DNA of 64,000 nt, from contig NZ_CP108381.1 of assembly GCF_035956715.1 (NCBI RefSeq), positions 4,062,001 to 4,126,000 on the forward strand. The letters run 5' to 3'. The stretch's first letter is position 1; every line of letters begins with the position of its first letter. Positions 27,644 through 35,919 of this stretch are shown piece after piece. A program made the position numbers and the translations under genes. Under the pieces are notes generated by a model. That model was given only the letters and a program-made list of their open reading frames with translations. It was not told the DNA's origin and searched no databases. Source of the stretch: Nocardia sp. NBC_01329. Its GTDB lineage: Bacteria; Actinomycetota; Actinomycetes; Mycobacteriales; Mycobacteriaceae.

Positions 27644-28708
27644 TCACTCCATGAGTCCGCGCGCCCGCGCGAACAGTTCCAGCGTGTTCGCGTGCAGGAA
27701 TTCACCGACCTTCTTCGGCGCCTTACCCGCGAAAGACCGCGCGTAGGTGCCCTCCAGCACGATGCCGAGCTTGAAACAGGCCAGCACGGTATACCAGGTG
27801 ACCGCACTCAGATCGCGGTCGGAGAACTTGCCGTAGTGCTCGATCATCTCCGCACTCGTCGGCAGCGATCCCGCCTCACCCAGCTTGCCGATCAGCACCG
27901 CCCCGGAGGTGCCCGGTTCCGGCCGGGTGGCGATCTGCCAGCCGAGGTCCAGCAGCGGATCGCCGATGGTCGACATCTCCCAGTCGACCAGGGCCGCGAC
28001 CTCGGGCCGCTCGTAGGAGAACATGATGTTCGCGAGATGGCAGTCGCCGTGCAGGATTCCGGGGGTCCAGTCGGCCGGACGCTGCCGCTCCAGCCAGTCC
28101 GCCACCGCTTCCAGTCCGGGAATCCGCGGGCCGGGGTATCCCTCGTTCGCCGAATACGACTCGAGTTCGTGCATCCAGCGGCCGACCTGGCGTTCTAGAA
28201 AGCCCTCCGGCTTGCCGTAGTCGTCCAGGCCCAGCGCCCGGTAGTCCAGTGCGCCGAGCCGGGCGATGGCCTCGACCGCGGACAGTCCCATCTGCCGCCG
28301 AGCCGCCGCGTCCTCGGCGAAGGGCGCGGGCAGTTCGGTCTGCGGGTTGAAACCCTCGATCGGCTCCATCAGGTAGAAGACCGCGCCCAGAACCGACTCG
28401 TCGAGTTCGGCAGCGATCACCCGCGGCGCCCGGACATCGGTATCGGCCAGCGCGCCGAGCAGTCGCGCCTCGCGGCGGATCACCTCGTTGCTCTTGGGTC
28501 GCAGAAACGCCGGACCACGGCGCAGCACATAGTCGCGCCCGCCCCGGGTGAAACGCAGCATGATGTTCTGCGTTCCGCCGCCGAGCGCCTTCACCTCCTG
28601 GAACTCACCACCGGTGAGCCCCCGCTCGTCCATCCAATCTCCGACCACGGTGAAGTCGACGTGCTCACGATCCACGCCTACCGGCTGTGCAACAGACATG
28701 CCTGACAT
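27644..28708 (-). CDS. Phosphotransferase family protein (aminoglycoside phosphotransferase fold)
   Basis: A 354-residue kinase-like protein. It has QNIMLRFTRGGRDYVLRRGP in the N lobe, YLMEPIEGFNPQTELP, the catalytic loop LHGDCHLANIMF and the metal-binding ALVDWEMSTIGDPLLDLGW. This is the APH/ACAD10-like group often found with acyl-CoA dehydrogenases, not an antibiotic-modifying enzyme; its substrate is unknown, possibly hydroxyacyl-CoA or a sugar/alcohol. Start is ATG at 28708, with 28699 as an equally possible alternative. It is upstream of adh on the same strand and divergent from pabB. Confidence 0.85.
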   Translation of the reverse strand: MSGMSVAQPVGVDREHVDFTVVGDWMDERGLTGGEFQEVKALGGGTQNIMLRFTRGGRDYVLRRGPAFLRPKSNEVIRREARLLGALADTDVRAPRVIAAELDESVLGAVFYLMEPIEGFNPQTELPAPFAEDAAARRQMGLSAVEAIARLGALDYRALGLDDYGKPEGFLERQVGRWMHELESYSANEGYPGPRIPGLEAVADWLERQRPADWTPGILHGDCHLANIMFSYERPEVAALVDWEMSTIGDPLLDLGWQIATRPEPGTSGAVLIGKLGEAGSLPTSAEMIEHYGKFSDRDLSAVTWYTVLACFKLGIVLEGTYARSFAGKAPKKVGEFLHANTLELFARARGLME

Positions 28709-28787
28709 TGTGCCCCACCCACCCGGACAAACTGCAGGCAACCGACAACAGTTCGATGTCCGGGCGCGGCGTAGGGTTCGGGCCACG

Positions 28788-30296
28788 ATGTCTTCCGCTA
28801 TGACCCTCCAGCACCGCGTACTCGAGTGGGCCGTGGACACCGAAGCGGCCTTCCTGCGGCTGTACGGCACCTCGGCGACCGCGTTCTGGCTCGACAGCGA
28901 GCATGTGGAACCGGGGCTGGATCGGTTCTCCTTCCTCGGCGACGCCGCCGGGCCGCTGGCCGAGGTGGTGCGCTACCGGGTCGGCAGCGGCACGGTCACC
29001 GTACGCACCGGCGACGGACGGGTCCGCGAAGAACCGGGCACGATCCTGGACTATCTGGCCGAAGCTCTGCGAACGCGGTACGTCCCGCTACCGGAGGCCC
29101 TGCCCTTCGATTTCGCGGGCGGCTACGTCGGATACCTGGGCTACGAGGTCAAAGCGGACTGCGGCGGGTCCGCCACGCACCGGGCCCCCGCTCCCGACGC
29201 CCAGTGGCTCTTCGCCGACCGGGTGGTGGTGGTCGATCATCTGGCCGGACGCACACATCTGCTGGCGCTGGCCGGGAAATCCGTGAGCGACCCGGCTGAA
29301 GAATCCGGCGGTGACATGACCGGCGAATCCGCCGGCTCCTGGCTGCACACCACCGCGGCGATCCTGGAAACACTGCCCGCCTGGTCGAACCCGCCCCCGA
29401 TCGGCGGAACACCGGACACCACCGGTCTCGAGAAACATCTGGTGCGCGGACGGACCCGCTATCTGCGCGATATCGCCGACTGCCAGAGCGCGCTACGGTC
29501 CGGCGAATCCTACGAGATCACCCTCACCGATCAGCTCACCTTTCCCGCCGTCACGAGCGGACTCGACGTCTACCGGATGCTGCGCCGGGCCAACCCCGCC
29601 CCCTATTCGGCCTACCTGCGGTTCGACGAACTCGAGATCGCCTGCTCCTCCCCCGAACGTTTCCTGAAGATCGACCGGAACCGCGTCGTCGAGACGAAAC
29701 CGATCAAGGGCACCGCTCGCCGCGACCCCGATCCGATCGTCGACGAGCGGCTGCGCCGGGCACTGACCGAGGACCCGAAGACCCGGGCCGAGAACGTGAT
29801 GATCGTGGACCTGCTGCGCAACGATCTGGGCCGGGTCTGCGAGATCGGCAGTGTCCGGGTGCACGAACTGCTGGCCACCGAAACGTATTCGACGCTGCAC
29901 CAGCTGGTCTCGACCGTCCGTGGCACGCTGCGCGCGGATACCGGCGTGATCGACTGTCTGCGCGCCTGCTTCCCCGGAGGCTCCATGACGGGGGCGCCGA
30001 AGATCCGCACCATGCAGATCATCGACGCGCTCGAGACCCGGGCGCGTGGGGTGTACTCGGGGACGATCGGCTTCCTGGGGCTCGGCGGCACCGCCGATCT
30101 CAATATCGTCATCCGGACCGCCGTGCGCTACGCCGGGAACTGGCAGATCGGCGCGGGCGGGGCGATCGTGCTGGATTCGGTGGCCGCGGCCGAGTACGAG
30201 GAGATGCTGCTCAAGGCCGCCGCGGTGTACCGGGCGCTGGCCATGGAACCGGCCGGTGCGGCCGCACGGGTCCTGGAGGTCCCGGCGGCAGGCTGA
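28788..30296 (+). CDS. pabB: Aminodeoxychorismate synthase component I
   Basis: A 502-residue chorismate-binding enzyme of folate synthesis that converts chorismate plus ammonia to aminodeoxychorismate. The catalytic domain has SPERFLKI, ETKPIKGTARR (where PIKGT is the PabB/TrpE signature rather than the isochorismate synthase one), a RAENVMIVDLLRNDLGR segment and GSMTGAPKIRTMQIIDALE. The N-terminal domain begins VLEWAVDTEAAFLRLYG. The ATG at 28788 is the most plausible start. The partner PabA and lyase PabC are not adjacent. Confidence 0.9.
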   Translation: MSSAMTLQHRVLEWAVDTEAAFLRLYGTSATAFWLDSEHVEPGLDRFSFLGDAAGPLAEVVRYRVGSGTVTVRTGDGRVREEPGTILDYLAEALRTRYVPLPEALPFDFAGGYVGYLGYEVKADCGGSATHRAPAPDAQWLFADRVVVVDHLAGRTHLLALAGKSVSDPAEESGGDMTGESAGSWLHTTAAILETLPAWSNPPPIGGTPDTTGLEKHLVRGRTRYLRDIADCQSALRSGESYEITLTDQLTFPAVTSGLDVYRMLRRANPAPYSAYLRFDELEIACSSPERFLKIDRNRVVETKPIKGTARRDPDPIVDERLRRALTEDPKTRAENVMIVDLLRNDLGRVCEIGSVRVHELLATETYSTLHQLVSTVRGTLRADTGVIDCLRACFPGGSMTGAPKIRTMQIIDALETRARGVYSGTIGFLGLGGTADLNIVIRTAVRYAGNWQIGAGGAIVLDSVAAAEYEEMLLKAAAVYRALAMEPAGAAARVLEVPAAG

Positions 30297-30375
30297 GGAT
30301 CGCGGCGGAATGAGAAGTACTGCGGCCCACGAGAAACGCGCGACCCGAAGCCGCGAACAGCGCGACAATGGAGCG

Positions 30376-30765
30376 ATGGCACAGCTCTGGGTGAAAACAC
30401 ATGGTGGGGACTGGCTTCGGGCCGACCAGATCATCGAGATCGGCACCGAATCGGTGCGAGAACGCGGTCCGCACGACGATGCGGGCGCCGTCGAGGTGGT
30501 AGCCCGGCTGGCGGTGGCGACCGGCAGCGGGCAATGGGACTACGACCGGGGCAGCGGCGCCGTCGGGCCCAGTATCCGGGTGCTGGGCCGATATCCCAGC
30601 GAGGAGACCGCCGAACGGATCGCCGATCAACTGGTGCTGATCCTGCTCAGCGCGAACAAGAACGCGCAGATCATGTTCGACGACGAAGAAGTCCAGGTCC
30701 GGCCCGTGCACGATCGCACGGGCCACGACACCCCCTACAACGGCCGGGCACTCGATACGGCCTGA
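30376..30765 (+). CDS. Hypothetical protein, 129 residues
   Basis: A soluble acidic protein starting MAQLWVKTHGGDWLRADQIIEIGTE. No family is recognised. Its pattern of alternating hydrophobics (AVEVVARLAVATGSGQW, then a helix ETAERIADQLVLILLSA) suggests a small alpha/beta domain. It follows pabB in the same direction (79 bp gap) and converges on the Ala-rich gene with only 4 bp between the stops. Confidence 0.65.
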   Translation: MAQLWVKTHGGDWLRADQIIEIGTESVRERGPHDDAGAVEVVARLAVATGSGQWDYDRGSGAVGPSIRVLGRYPSEETAERIADQLVLILLSANKNAQIMFDDEEVQVRPVHDRTGHDTPYNGRALDTA

Positions 30766-30769
30766 TGAA

Positions 30770-31255
30770 TCAGGACCTGCGCCGGGACCGTTTCTTCGGT
30801 TCCGGTTCGGGCTCCGGGGGTTCGGGCGCGCCGAGGCCGGCCATCCGGCCGAGCCGGCCGACACCGGGCAGTCGTGACAGCGCGCCGAACAGATCCTCGC
30901 CCAGCGCGATCATCGCCTCCAATCGCGGCAGCAGCCGGTCGTAGGCGGCGAACGCGGGGTCGGCGAGGGCCAGGGTGCGGTCGAGCCGGTCGATGGTGGC
31001 ATTGAGTCGGTCGACGGCGGTGGACAGGTTGTCGATCACATCGGGTAGTTGCGCCGCGAGCTGCGCCGAGGCCGGTGGCAGCCGTACCGCCGCATCGAAG
31101 GCCTGCCCGGCGGTCAGCTGGGCAGCTTCGAGAGCCTGGCCGGCCGCGGACTGCGCGGCGTCCACCGCCGATTGCGCGGCCGCGAGTACATCGGCGGGCG
31201 TGGGCACCCGCCGGGCCCCCGGCCTCTTCTCCCCCGGCTGCCCCGGATCGGTCAC
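30770..31255 (-). CDS. Ala-rich helical protein divergent from the TerD-HNH gene
   Basis: A 161-residue protein from GTG at 31255. After a Pro-rich start, residues about 20-135 are an almost continuous amphipathic helix rich in Ala, Leu and Asp (ADVLAAAQSAVDAAQSAAGQALEAAQ, then PDVIDNLSTAVDRLNATIDRLDRTL), resembling apolipoprotein- or phasin-like coiled coils. The tail is acidic-Pro then basic (KKRSRRRS). The start lies 157 bp from the TerD-HNH ATG, so both probably share a divergent promoter region and may act together. No function is recognised. Confidence 0.6.
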   Translation of the reverse strand: MTDPGQPGEKRPGARRVPTPADVLAAAQSAVDAAQSAAGQALEAAQLTAGQAFDAAVRLPPASAQLAAQLPDVIDNLSTAVDRLNATIDRLDRTLALADPAFAAYDRLLPRLEAMIALGEDLFGALSRLPGVGRLGRMAGLGAPEPPEPEPEPKKRSRRRS

Positions 31256-31411
31256 GGCGCCATCTTCCGAGCTTGTCCATGCGGTCCGCGGAGGCCGCCG
31301 CGAAGGCGGAGGTATCGCACCATGGCACAACTCTGCCGCATCCGGCTCGAGAACAGCCACGACCTGCACACCTGCGGGCGTGTCGGCACCACATGGCATA
31401 GTTCGACGGCG

Positions 31412-33439
31412 ATGGAACTGAGCAAGGGCGCCAATACGCCGATACCGACATCCCTTCTGGCCGTGGTGATCTCCTGGCGGTCGGACCATGTGGTGGACGC
31501 GCACGCCCTACTGCTGGGCAGCGACGGGTCGGTGCGTGGCGATCGGGATCTGGTCTTCTACAACGCGCCCCGTCATATCTCCCAGGCCGTCACCCTCGAC
31601 CAGGACCCGGATCCCGGCACGGCGCGGCTGAGCGTATCGCTACCGCGTACCGAGGCCGAGGTGGATCGCATCGTGATATCGGGCTCGCTGGAGGGCGCGA
31701 CCTTTCCCGATCTGCACGGGCTCACTCTCACCGTGTTCGCGGTCGACGGCCCGGTCGCCGTGTTCACCGTCGACGAACCGGAATCGGTATCGACCCTGAT
31801 GTTCGGCGAGTTCTACCGCCGCGACGGCAGCTGGCGGTTCCGGGCCGTCGGACAGGGCTGGGCCTCCGGGATGGCCGGTCTGGTGACCGAGTTCGGTATC
31901 CAGGTCGACGACGGCCCGGCCGGGGGCCGTGCGGCGGCCGCGCCCACACCACGCGTCCTCGATTCCGAGGGGAGTTCGCCGCGCGGACCCGCAGGGGAGA
32001 GCACGGACCGGCCGGGACGGCCGTCGGCCGCGCCGGTGTCCGGGGACGCGAGGACGGCGATCCTGGACCGGCCGGCCGACGCCGGGAACCGCCGCAACGG
32101 GACAGCGACCGACCACCCGCCGCACGGCGAGAACCCGGTACCGGCCTCCCGCAACACCCCGGAACGGACCGCGGCACGTCGGAACGGCGCGACCCGCGCA
32201 CCATCGGGAACACATCCCGGCAACGCCCACTACCGGGTCGACGAGACTCCGTCCGGCGCGGCTCCCGCCGCGCCCTGGGACCGCTTCACCGAACCACAGC
32301 CCACTCGACAGGTCCCGGGCACAGTAACCCTGCGCCGGCTCTCCACCACCGAACCCGTGCGCCTGCCCGCACCCCCGGATCCCGCCCGCGCCGACTGGTA
32401 TCGCGACCCCGAGGATCCGGCGCGGCTGCGCTGGTGGGACGGCGAGCGCTGGACCACCGACCGGCGCCCGGTCGCCCGGCCGCACGCCCACGAATGCGAC
32501 CGCTGCGGCGTACGACGTCGCCGCCGGGTCTTCGGCGGGCACCATCCGTGCTCGTCCTGTGCGGCCGAGACCGAGGAATTCCTCATCCACTGGCACACTC
32601 GGGCCGCCCGGTTGCTCACCTCGTCCGGGCCACGCGGCCCGGAGTGGGAGGAGTTGTGGGCCTCGCTGCGTTACCAGCGCATCGACGCGGCCGCGGCCCG
32701 CGCCGCACTGGAACCGGCGGCGCGGCAGTACGTGGAACGGCGGGTCGCGTTCGCCTTCGCCGACGGACAGATCTCGGCCGAGGAATACGACGATGTGGAG
32801 TACACGATCACCGATCTCGGGCTGGCCGGTCCGCTGATCGACGAACTGCGGTCGCGGATGGGGCGGGGCCGGGCGCTGTCCCGGCTCCGGGAAGGCGATC
32901 TACCCGCTATCGCCACCCCGGATCTGCATCTGGACGCGGAGGAACTGGTCTACCTGGATATCGCCGCCACCAATATCCGGGAGCTGGCCCGCGGGCCCAA
33001 ACACACCGACGGCCGGCTGATCGTGAGCACCAAGAAGTTGCGGTTCGTGGGTGCGGGCGCGGGGATCGAGTTGCCGTGGTCCCGGATCGTCTCGGTGTCC
33101 GCCGAATACGACACCGTGGTGGTCGCGGCCACCTCGGCGCGCGGGGGCGCGATCTTCGCCGTGACCGACCCGGAGTACCTCGCGGCCGCGCTGGAAGGCG
33201 CGCTGCGCATCGCCAAACGGCTCGTTCTGGCACCGGGCCAGCGTGATTCGCGCAGTATCTCCCAGGAAGTCAAAGCGGAGGTGTGGCAACGCGACGGCGG
33301 CCGCTGCGTGGAATGCGGGGACAGCCACTATCTGGAATTCGATCATGTGATCCCGCTCAGCCGCGGCGGCGCCACCAGCGCGGCGAATCTGCAGATCCTG
33401 TGCCGCGGCTGTAATCGCACCAAAGGCGCAAATATCTGA
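31412..33439 (+). CDS. Multidomain TerD / DUF2510 / zinc / PH-like / HNH nuclease protein
   Basis: A 675-residue chimera. Residues 1-170 are a TerD domain (MELSKGANTPIP, DAHALLLGSDGSVRGDRDLVFYN calcium-binding region, EFYRRDGSWRFRAVGQGW). A 150-residue Pro/Arg linker leads to a DUF2510 motif (WYRDPEDPARLRWWDGERWT, about 327-346), then a C-x2-C...C-x2-C zinc knuckle (about 362-385) and a helical TerB-like stretch (AFADGQISAEEYDDVEYTI). A beta-rich PH/GRAM-like domain (about 505-605) precedes a C-terminal HNH nuclease: CVECGDSHYLEFDHVIPLSRGG...NLQILCRGCNRTKG. The start is set by TerD homology; an in-frame ATG at 31322 has a better ribosome-binding site (GGAGGT at 31308) and would add 30 residues. 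Confidence 0.83.
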   Translation: MELSKGANTPIPTSLLAVVISWRSDHVVDAHALLLGSDGSVRGDRDLVFYNAPRHISQAVTLDQDPDPGTARLSVSLPRTEAEVDRIVISGSLEGATFPDLHGLTLTVFAVDGPVAVFTVDEPESVSTLMFGEFYRRDGSWRFRAVGQGWASGMAGLVTEFGIQVDDGPAGGRAAAAPTPRVLDSEGSSPRGPAGESTDRPGRPSAAPVSGDARTAILDRPADAGNRRNGTATDHPPHGENPVPASRNTPERTAARRNGATRAPSGTHPGNAHYRVDETPSGAAPAAPWDRFTEPQPTRQVPGTVTLRRLSTTEPVRLPAPPDPARADWYRDPEDPARLRWWDGERWTTDRRPVARPHAHECDRCGVRRRRRVFGGHHPCSSCAAETEEFLIHWHTRAARLLTSSGPRGPEWEELWASLRYQRIDAAAARAALEPAARQYVERRVAFAFADGQISAEEYDDVEYTITDLGLAGPLIDELRSRMGRGRALSRLREGDLPAIATPDLHLDAEELVYLDIAATNIRELARGPKHTDGRLIVSTKKLRFVGAGAGIELPWSRIVSVSAEYDTVVVAATSARGGAIFAVTDPEYLAAALEGALRIAKRLVLAPGQRDSRSISQEVKAEVWQRDGGRCVECGDSHYLEFDHVIPLSRGGATSAANLQILCRGCNRTKGANI

Positions 33440-33482
33440 CTTCGGTCACCGGCCGGAATCACCGGCGGTGCCCCCAGCCGTT

Positions 33483-34931
33483 CTACGGCACCAACGGTGG
33501 CGGAAACCAATTGCCTTCCAACACCCGCGGTTCCGGGTCGTACACTCGCAGCACCAGGGAGAACTGCCCCTGCTCCGGGATCGGCAGCCAATTGGAACGC
33601 GGCACCTGTGGACCGGGATCGGCAGCCTGGACCGCGATCTCCAGGGCTCCGTCGGCCCCGAATTCCGGTGCCACAGTGTGGCCCACGCTCTGGATACCCG
33701 CCGGGTTCTGCACGAGATAGCCTTCGGCCCCGTAAGCGGTGAGCGACCAGAAGGTCTGTGTCGGTGGCGCTTGCCCCGGCGGAAACCGCAGCGTATACGC
33801 CACGGGTACGCCGTCGTCGTCGGCCTGCTCGAACAGTGCCGGATACACCACCGCCTCGGCCAGGTTCGCTCCGAGACCCCGCTCAGCGGTCGCGGCGCGC
33901 AACAGGTAATTGGTGCCGTACCGGCCGGTACGCATATCGAGCACCCAGCCGTCGCGCAGCACGCTGCCGGGGTCGACATAGGCGGCCATCTGCTTTTCCG
34001 CCGCATCGATGCCCGCGTCGAGTTCACCGGTGCTGACCCCCTCGGGCGAGCCGCCGGGACGAATCCCGATGGTGCCGAACCGGCGCATGGCGGGTTCGTC
34101 ATCGGGTGTCGGCGGGTTGTCCACCATCAGCGCACAGAGTTGCTCGAAGAATGCCCGAGCCGACATCTGCGCGACCGGATCCTGCCCCACCGCTTCCGAC
34201 CAGTCCCCCGGATCCGGAATCGATTCGGATTCGGTGGCCGCACGCGTGTTCCACGCGCTCAGCGGAGCGAGCCGCAGCTGGGCCTGGATATCGCGGACCG
34301 CCCGCACATCCGCCGACCCCCTCACCTCGATCCGTCCGTACAGCCAGGCGTCGGACGTGGGGACCGGTAGTTCCACCACACCCGGCGGCAGGGTCCCGCT
34401 CCACCCGGGGCCGGTCACCGCGTAGGTGTACGGCGGTATCGCATCGGGCGGGGCCTCCGGCTGCCGGTTACGCGGTGTATGCGCCGTATTGGACCATGCG
34501 TCGATCACCTGCATCACCCAGCGCCGGTCCTGGATCTCGGGCACCGCGAAGAGCACCGGTTCCTTGCGCAGATCCAGCCACGCTACCGAGTACAGATTAT
34601 CCAGGTCGACCTGGACGACGGCGCGCTGCCCGGCGTCGGGTATTCCCGAGCTGTGCTGGAGGCGATTGACCGGCGCCGAGGCCCGGACGCGTGTACGGAT
34701 GTTATCGATGAGAACCATCGGGTAGCCGAAGACATACGCGTCGGTGGCCACCTCACGCCGCGAAGCGGGAGTGCCCGACGGCTCGATCCGGCTCTCGGGT
34801 TCGCCGCCCCCGCAGGCGGTCAGGCCGGTGACCGCGATCAGACCGAGCAGCGAACGCCGGGTGATCCGCGACCGGTCGGCCATCGGTGGGCCCGTGCTGT
34901 CCGAAGCTACCGCGGCGGGCACTTCGCGCAT
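33483..34931 (-). CDS. DUF1254/DUF1214 lipoprotein
   Basis: A roughly 480-residue exported protein. A twin-arginine signal (SRITRRSLLGLIAVTGLTAC) ends in a lipobox Cys. The DUF1254 domain follows (ATDAYVFGYPMVLIDNIRTRV, NTAHTPRN) and then DUF1214 (GNYLLRAATAERGLGANLAEAVVYP, FWSLTAYGAEGYLV). Function is unknown; these domains are widespread in bacteria. The start at 34931 is favoured by a GGGAG sequence 7 nt upstream; ATG codons at 34937 and 34883 are alternatives. It converges on the TerD-HNH gene. Confidence 0.83.
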   Translation of the reverse strand: MREVPAAVASDSTGPPMADRSRITRRSLLGLIAVTGLTACGGGEPESRIEPSGTPASRREVATDAYVFGYPMVLIDNIRTRVRASAPVNRLQHSSGIPDAGQRAVVQVDLDNLYSVAWLDLRKEPVLFAVPEIQDRRWVMQVIDAWSNTAHTPRNRQPEAPPDAIPPYTYAVTGPGWSGTLPPGVVELPVPTSDAWLYGRIEVRGSADVRAVRDIQAQLRLAPLSAWNTRAATESESIPDPGDWSEAVGQDPVAQMSARAFFEQLCALMVDNPPTPDDEPAMRRFGTIGIRPGGSPEGVSTGELDAGIDAAEKQMAAYVDPGSVLRDGWVLDMRTGRYGTNYLLRAATAERGLGANLAEAVVYPALFEQADDDGVPVAYTLRFPPGQAPPTQTFWSLTAYGAEGYLVQNPAGIQSVGHTVAPEFGADGALEIAVQAADPGPQVPRSNWLPIPEQGQFSLVLRVYDPEPRVLEGNWFPPPLVP

Positions 34932-35024
34932 TCGCATTCTCCCTGCTCATCGCTGTCGGAAAGACTGCCAGCAGGATACGCGGAGATAGCTGAAACGTAG
35001 CGGATGCGCGCGGCGCGGCCGTAC

Positions 35025-35318
35025 TCAGATGGACAGGACCGTATTCATGATGGTGCCCGCGCTGGTGGCGACGACACCGCCGATCATCGCTCCGGCCACC
35101 ATCTTCGGGGATTCCATTCCACCGCCCGACCACTTCTCCCAGGCGAATTTGGCGCCCGCGACAATAATGCTGACCGTGCCCGACAGGATGGCCAGCCAGG
35201 TAGCGTACCGGAGGAATTGATCGATCTTGTCCGCCAATGGTGGCCGCTCCGGGGCGGGGTCGGTGACCTGTGCGTATACCGATACTGTGTCGAAAAACGA
35301 CGCCGCGATGCTGCTCAC
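35025..35318 (-). CDS. Small two-helix membrane protein, T4SS-pilin-like (copy A)
   Basis: A 97-residue protein from GTG at 35318 (GGGAGCAG upstream). After a short polar head come two membrane helices (about 38-56 and 73-94) joined by KFAWEKWSGGGMESPKMVAGAMIGG. The hydrophobic GxKFxxEKWSGG...ESPKMVAGAMIGGVVATSAGTI pattern resembles VirB2/TrbC/T4SS-pilin proteins. It is almost identical to the divergent copy B, 220 bp away. A holin or other small channel is a possible alternative. No conjugation genes are nearby. Confidence 0.6.
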   Translation of the reverse strand: MSSIAASFFDTVSVYAQVTDPAPERPPLADKIDQFLRYATWLAILSGTVSIIVAGAKFAWEKWSGGGMESPKMVAGAMIGGVVATSAGTIMNTVLSI

Positions 35319-35538
35319 CGTCTGCTCCCTCGCCGATACTGTGCGGGACCCACGGCCCCGCCTCCATCATCCAGACCGGTACCGGTGCGGCGCAAGTTTT
35401 TGCCGCGCAGCCGCTTTCAGGCTATAACCGCTGGTGACCCGAACACCTATCCGGACCTGGGATTACTGCGACCGACCCGGCGAGCGGTTACGATGCGTTA
35501 GCGTTCCCGCCCACCCCGAAACAAGAGTGAGCTGCGAG

Positions 35539-35814
35539 ATGATACTGGCCGCTGTAACCGATACGCTTGCGCAAATCGGTAACCCCACACCCGAAGCACC
35601 CCCCATCTCGGACAAATTCCTGCAACTGGTCAGGTATCTCACCTGGTTCGTGTTGCTCGCCGGAATCGTCGCGATCATCTACGCCGGCGGCAAGTTCGCC
35701 TGGGAGAAATGGTCCGGCGGCGGTCTGGAATCCCCGAAGATGGTGGCCGGAGCCATGATCGGCGGTGTCATCGCCACCAGCGCGGGCACCATCATGAACG
35801 CCGTTATCGGCTGA
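35539..35814 (+). CDS. Small two-helix membrane protein, T4SS-pilin-like (copy B)
   Basis: A 91-residue paralogue of the divergent copy A, from ATG at 35539; an earlier GTG at 35434 would add a leader unlike copy A. The helices span about 30-48 and 67-88, and the loop KFAWEKWSGGGLESPKMVAGAMIGG is shared. The two genes are divergent, so they form an inverted repeat at the DNA level. Transcription of both would start in the shared 220-bp gap. Confidence 0.6.
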   Translation: MILAAVTDTLAQIGNPTPEAPPISDKFLQLVRYLTWFVLLAGIVAIIYAGGKFAWEKWSGGGLESPKMVAGAMIGGVIATSAGTIMNAVIG

Positions 35815-35919
35815 CGCGGGGTGGCGCGCTCAGCTCCAGCGGGCTGTAGCGGGTTCGACCGGCGAGAGCACGCTCGCATCGATGACCGCACGCAGCCCCT
35901 GACGGGCGGCGGGCGGAGT

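Noticed and set aside
26004..27746. Long plus-strand open frame of 580 codons
   Set aside because: It is the antisense shadow of adh and the serine hydrolase; its His/Gly/Arg-rich content is typical of GC-rich antisense frames and it has no domain pattern.
27644..28708. Aminoglycoside resistance enzyme
   Set aside because: The protein has the APH fold but groups with ACAD10-like phosphotransferases of lipid metabolism; no resistance context is nearby.
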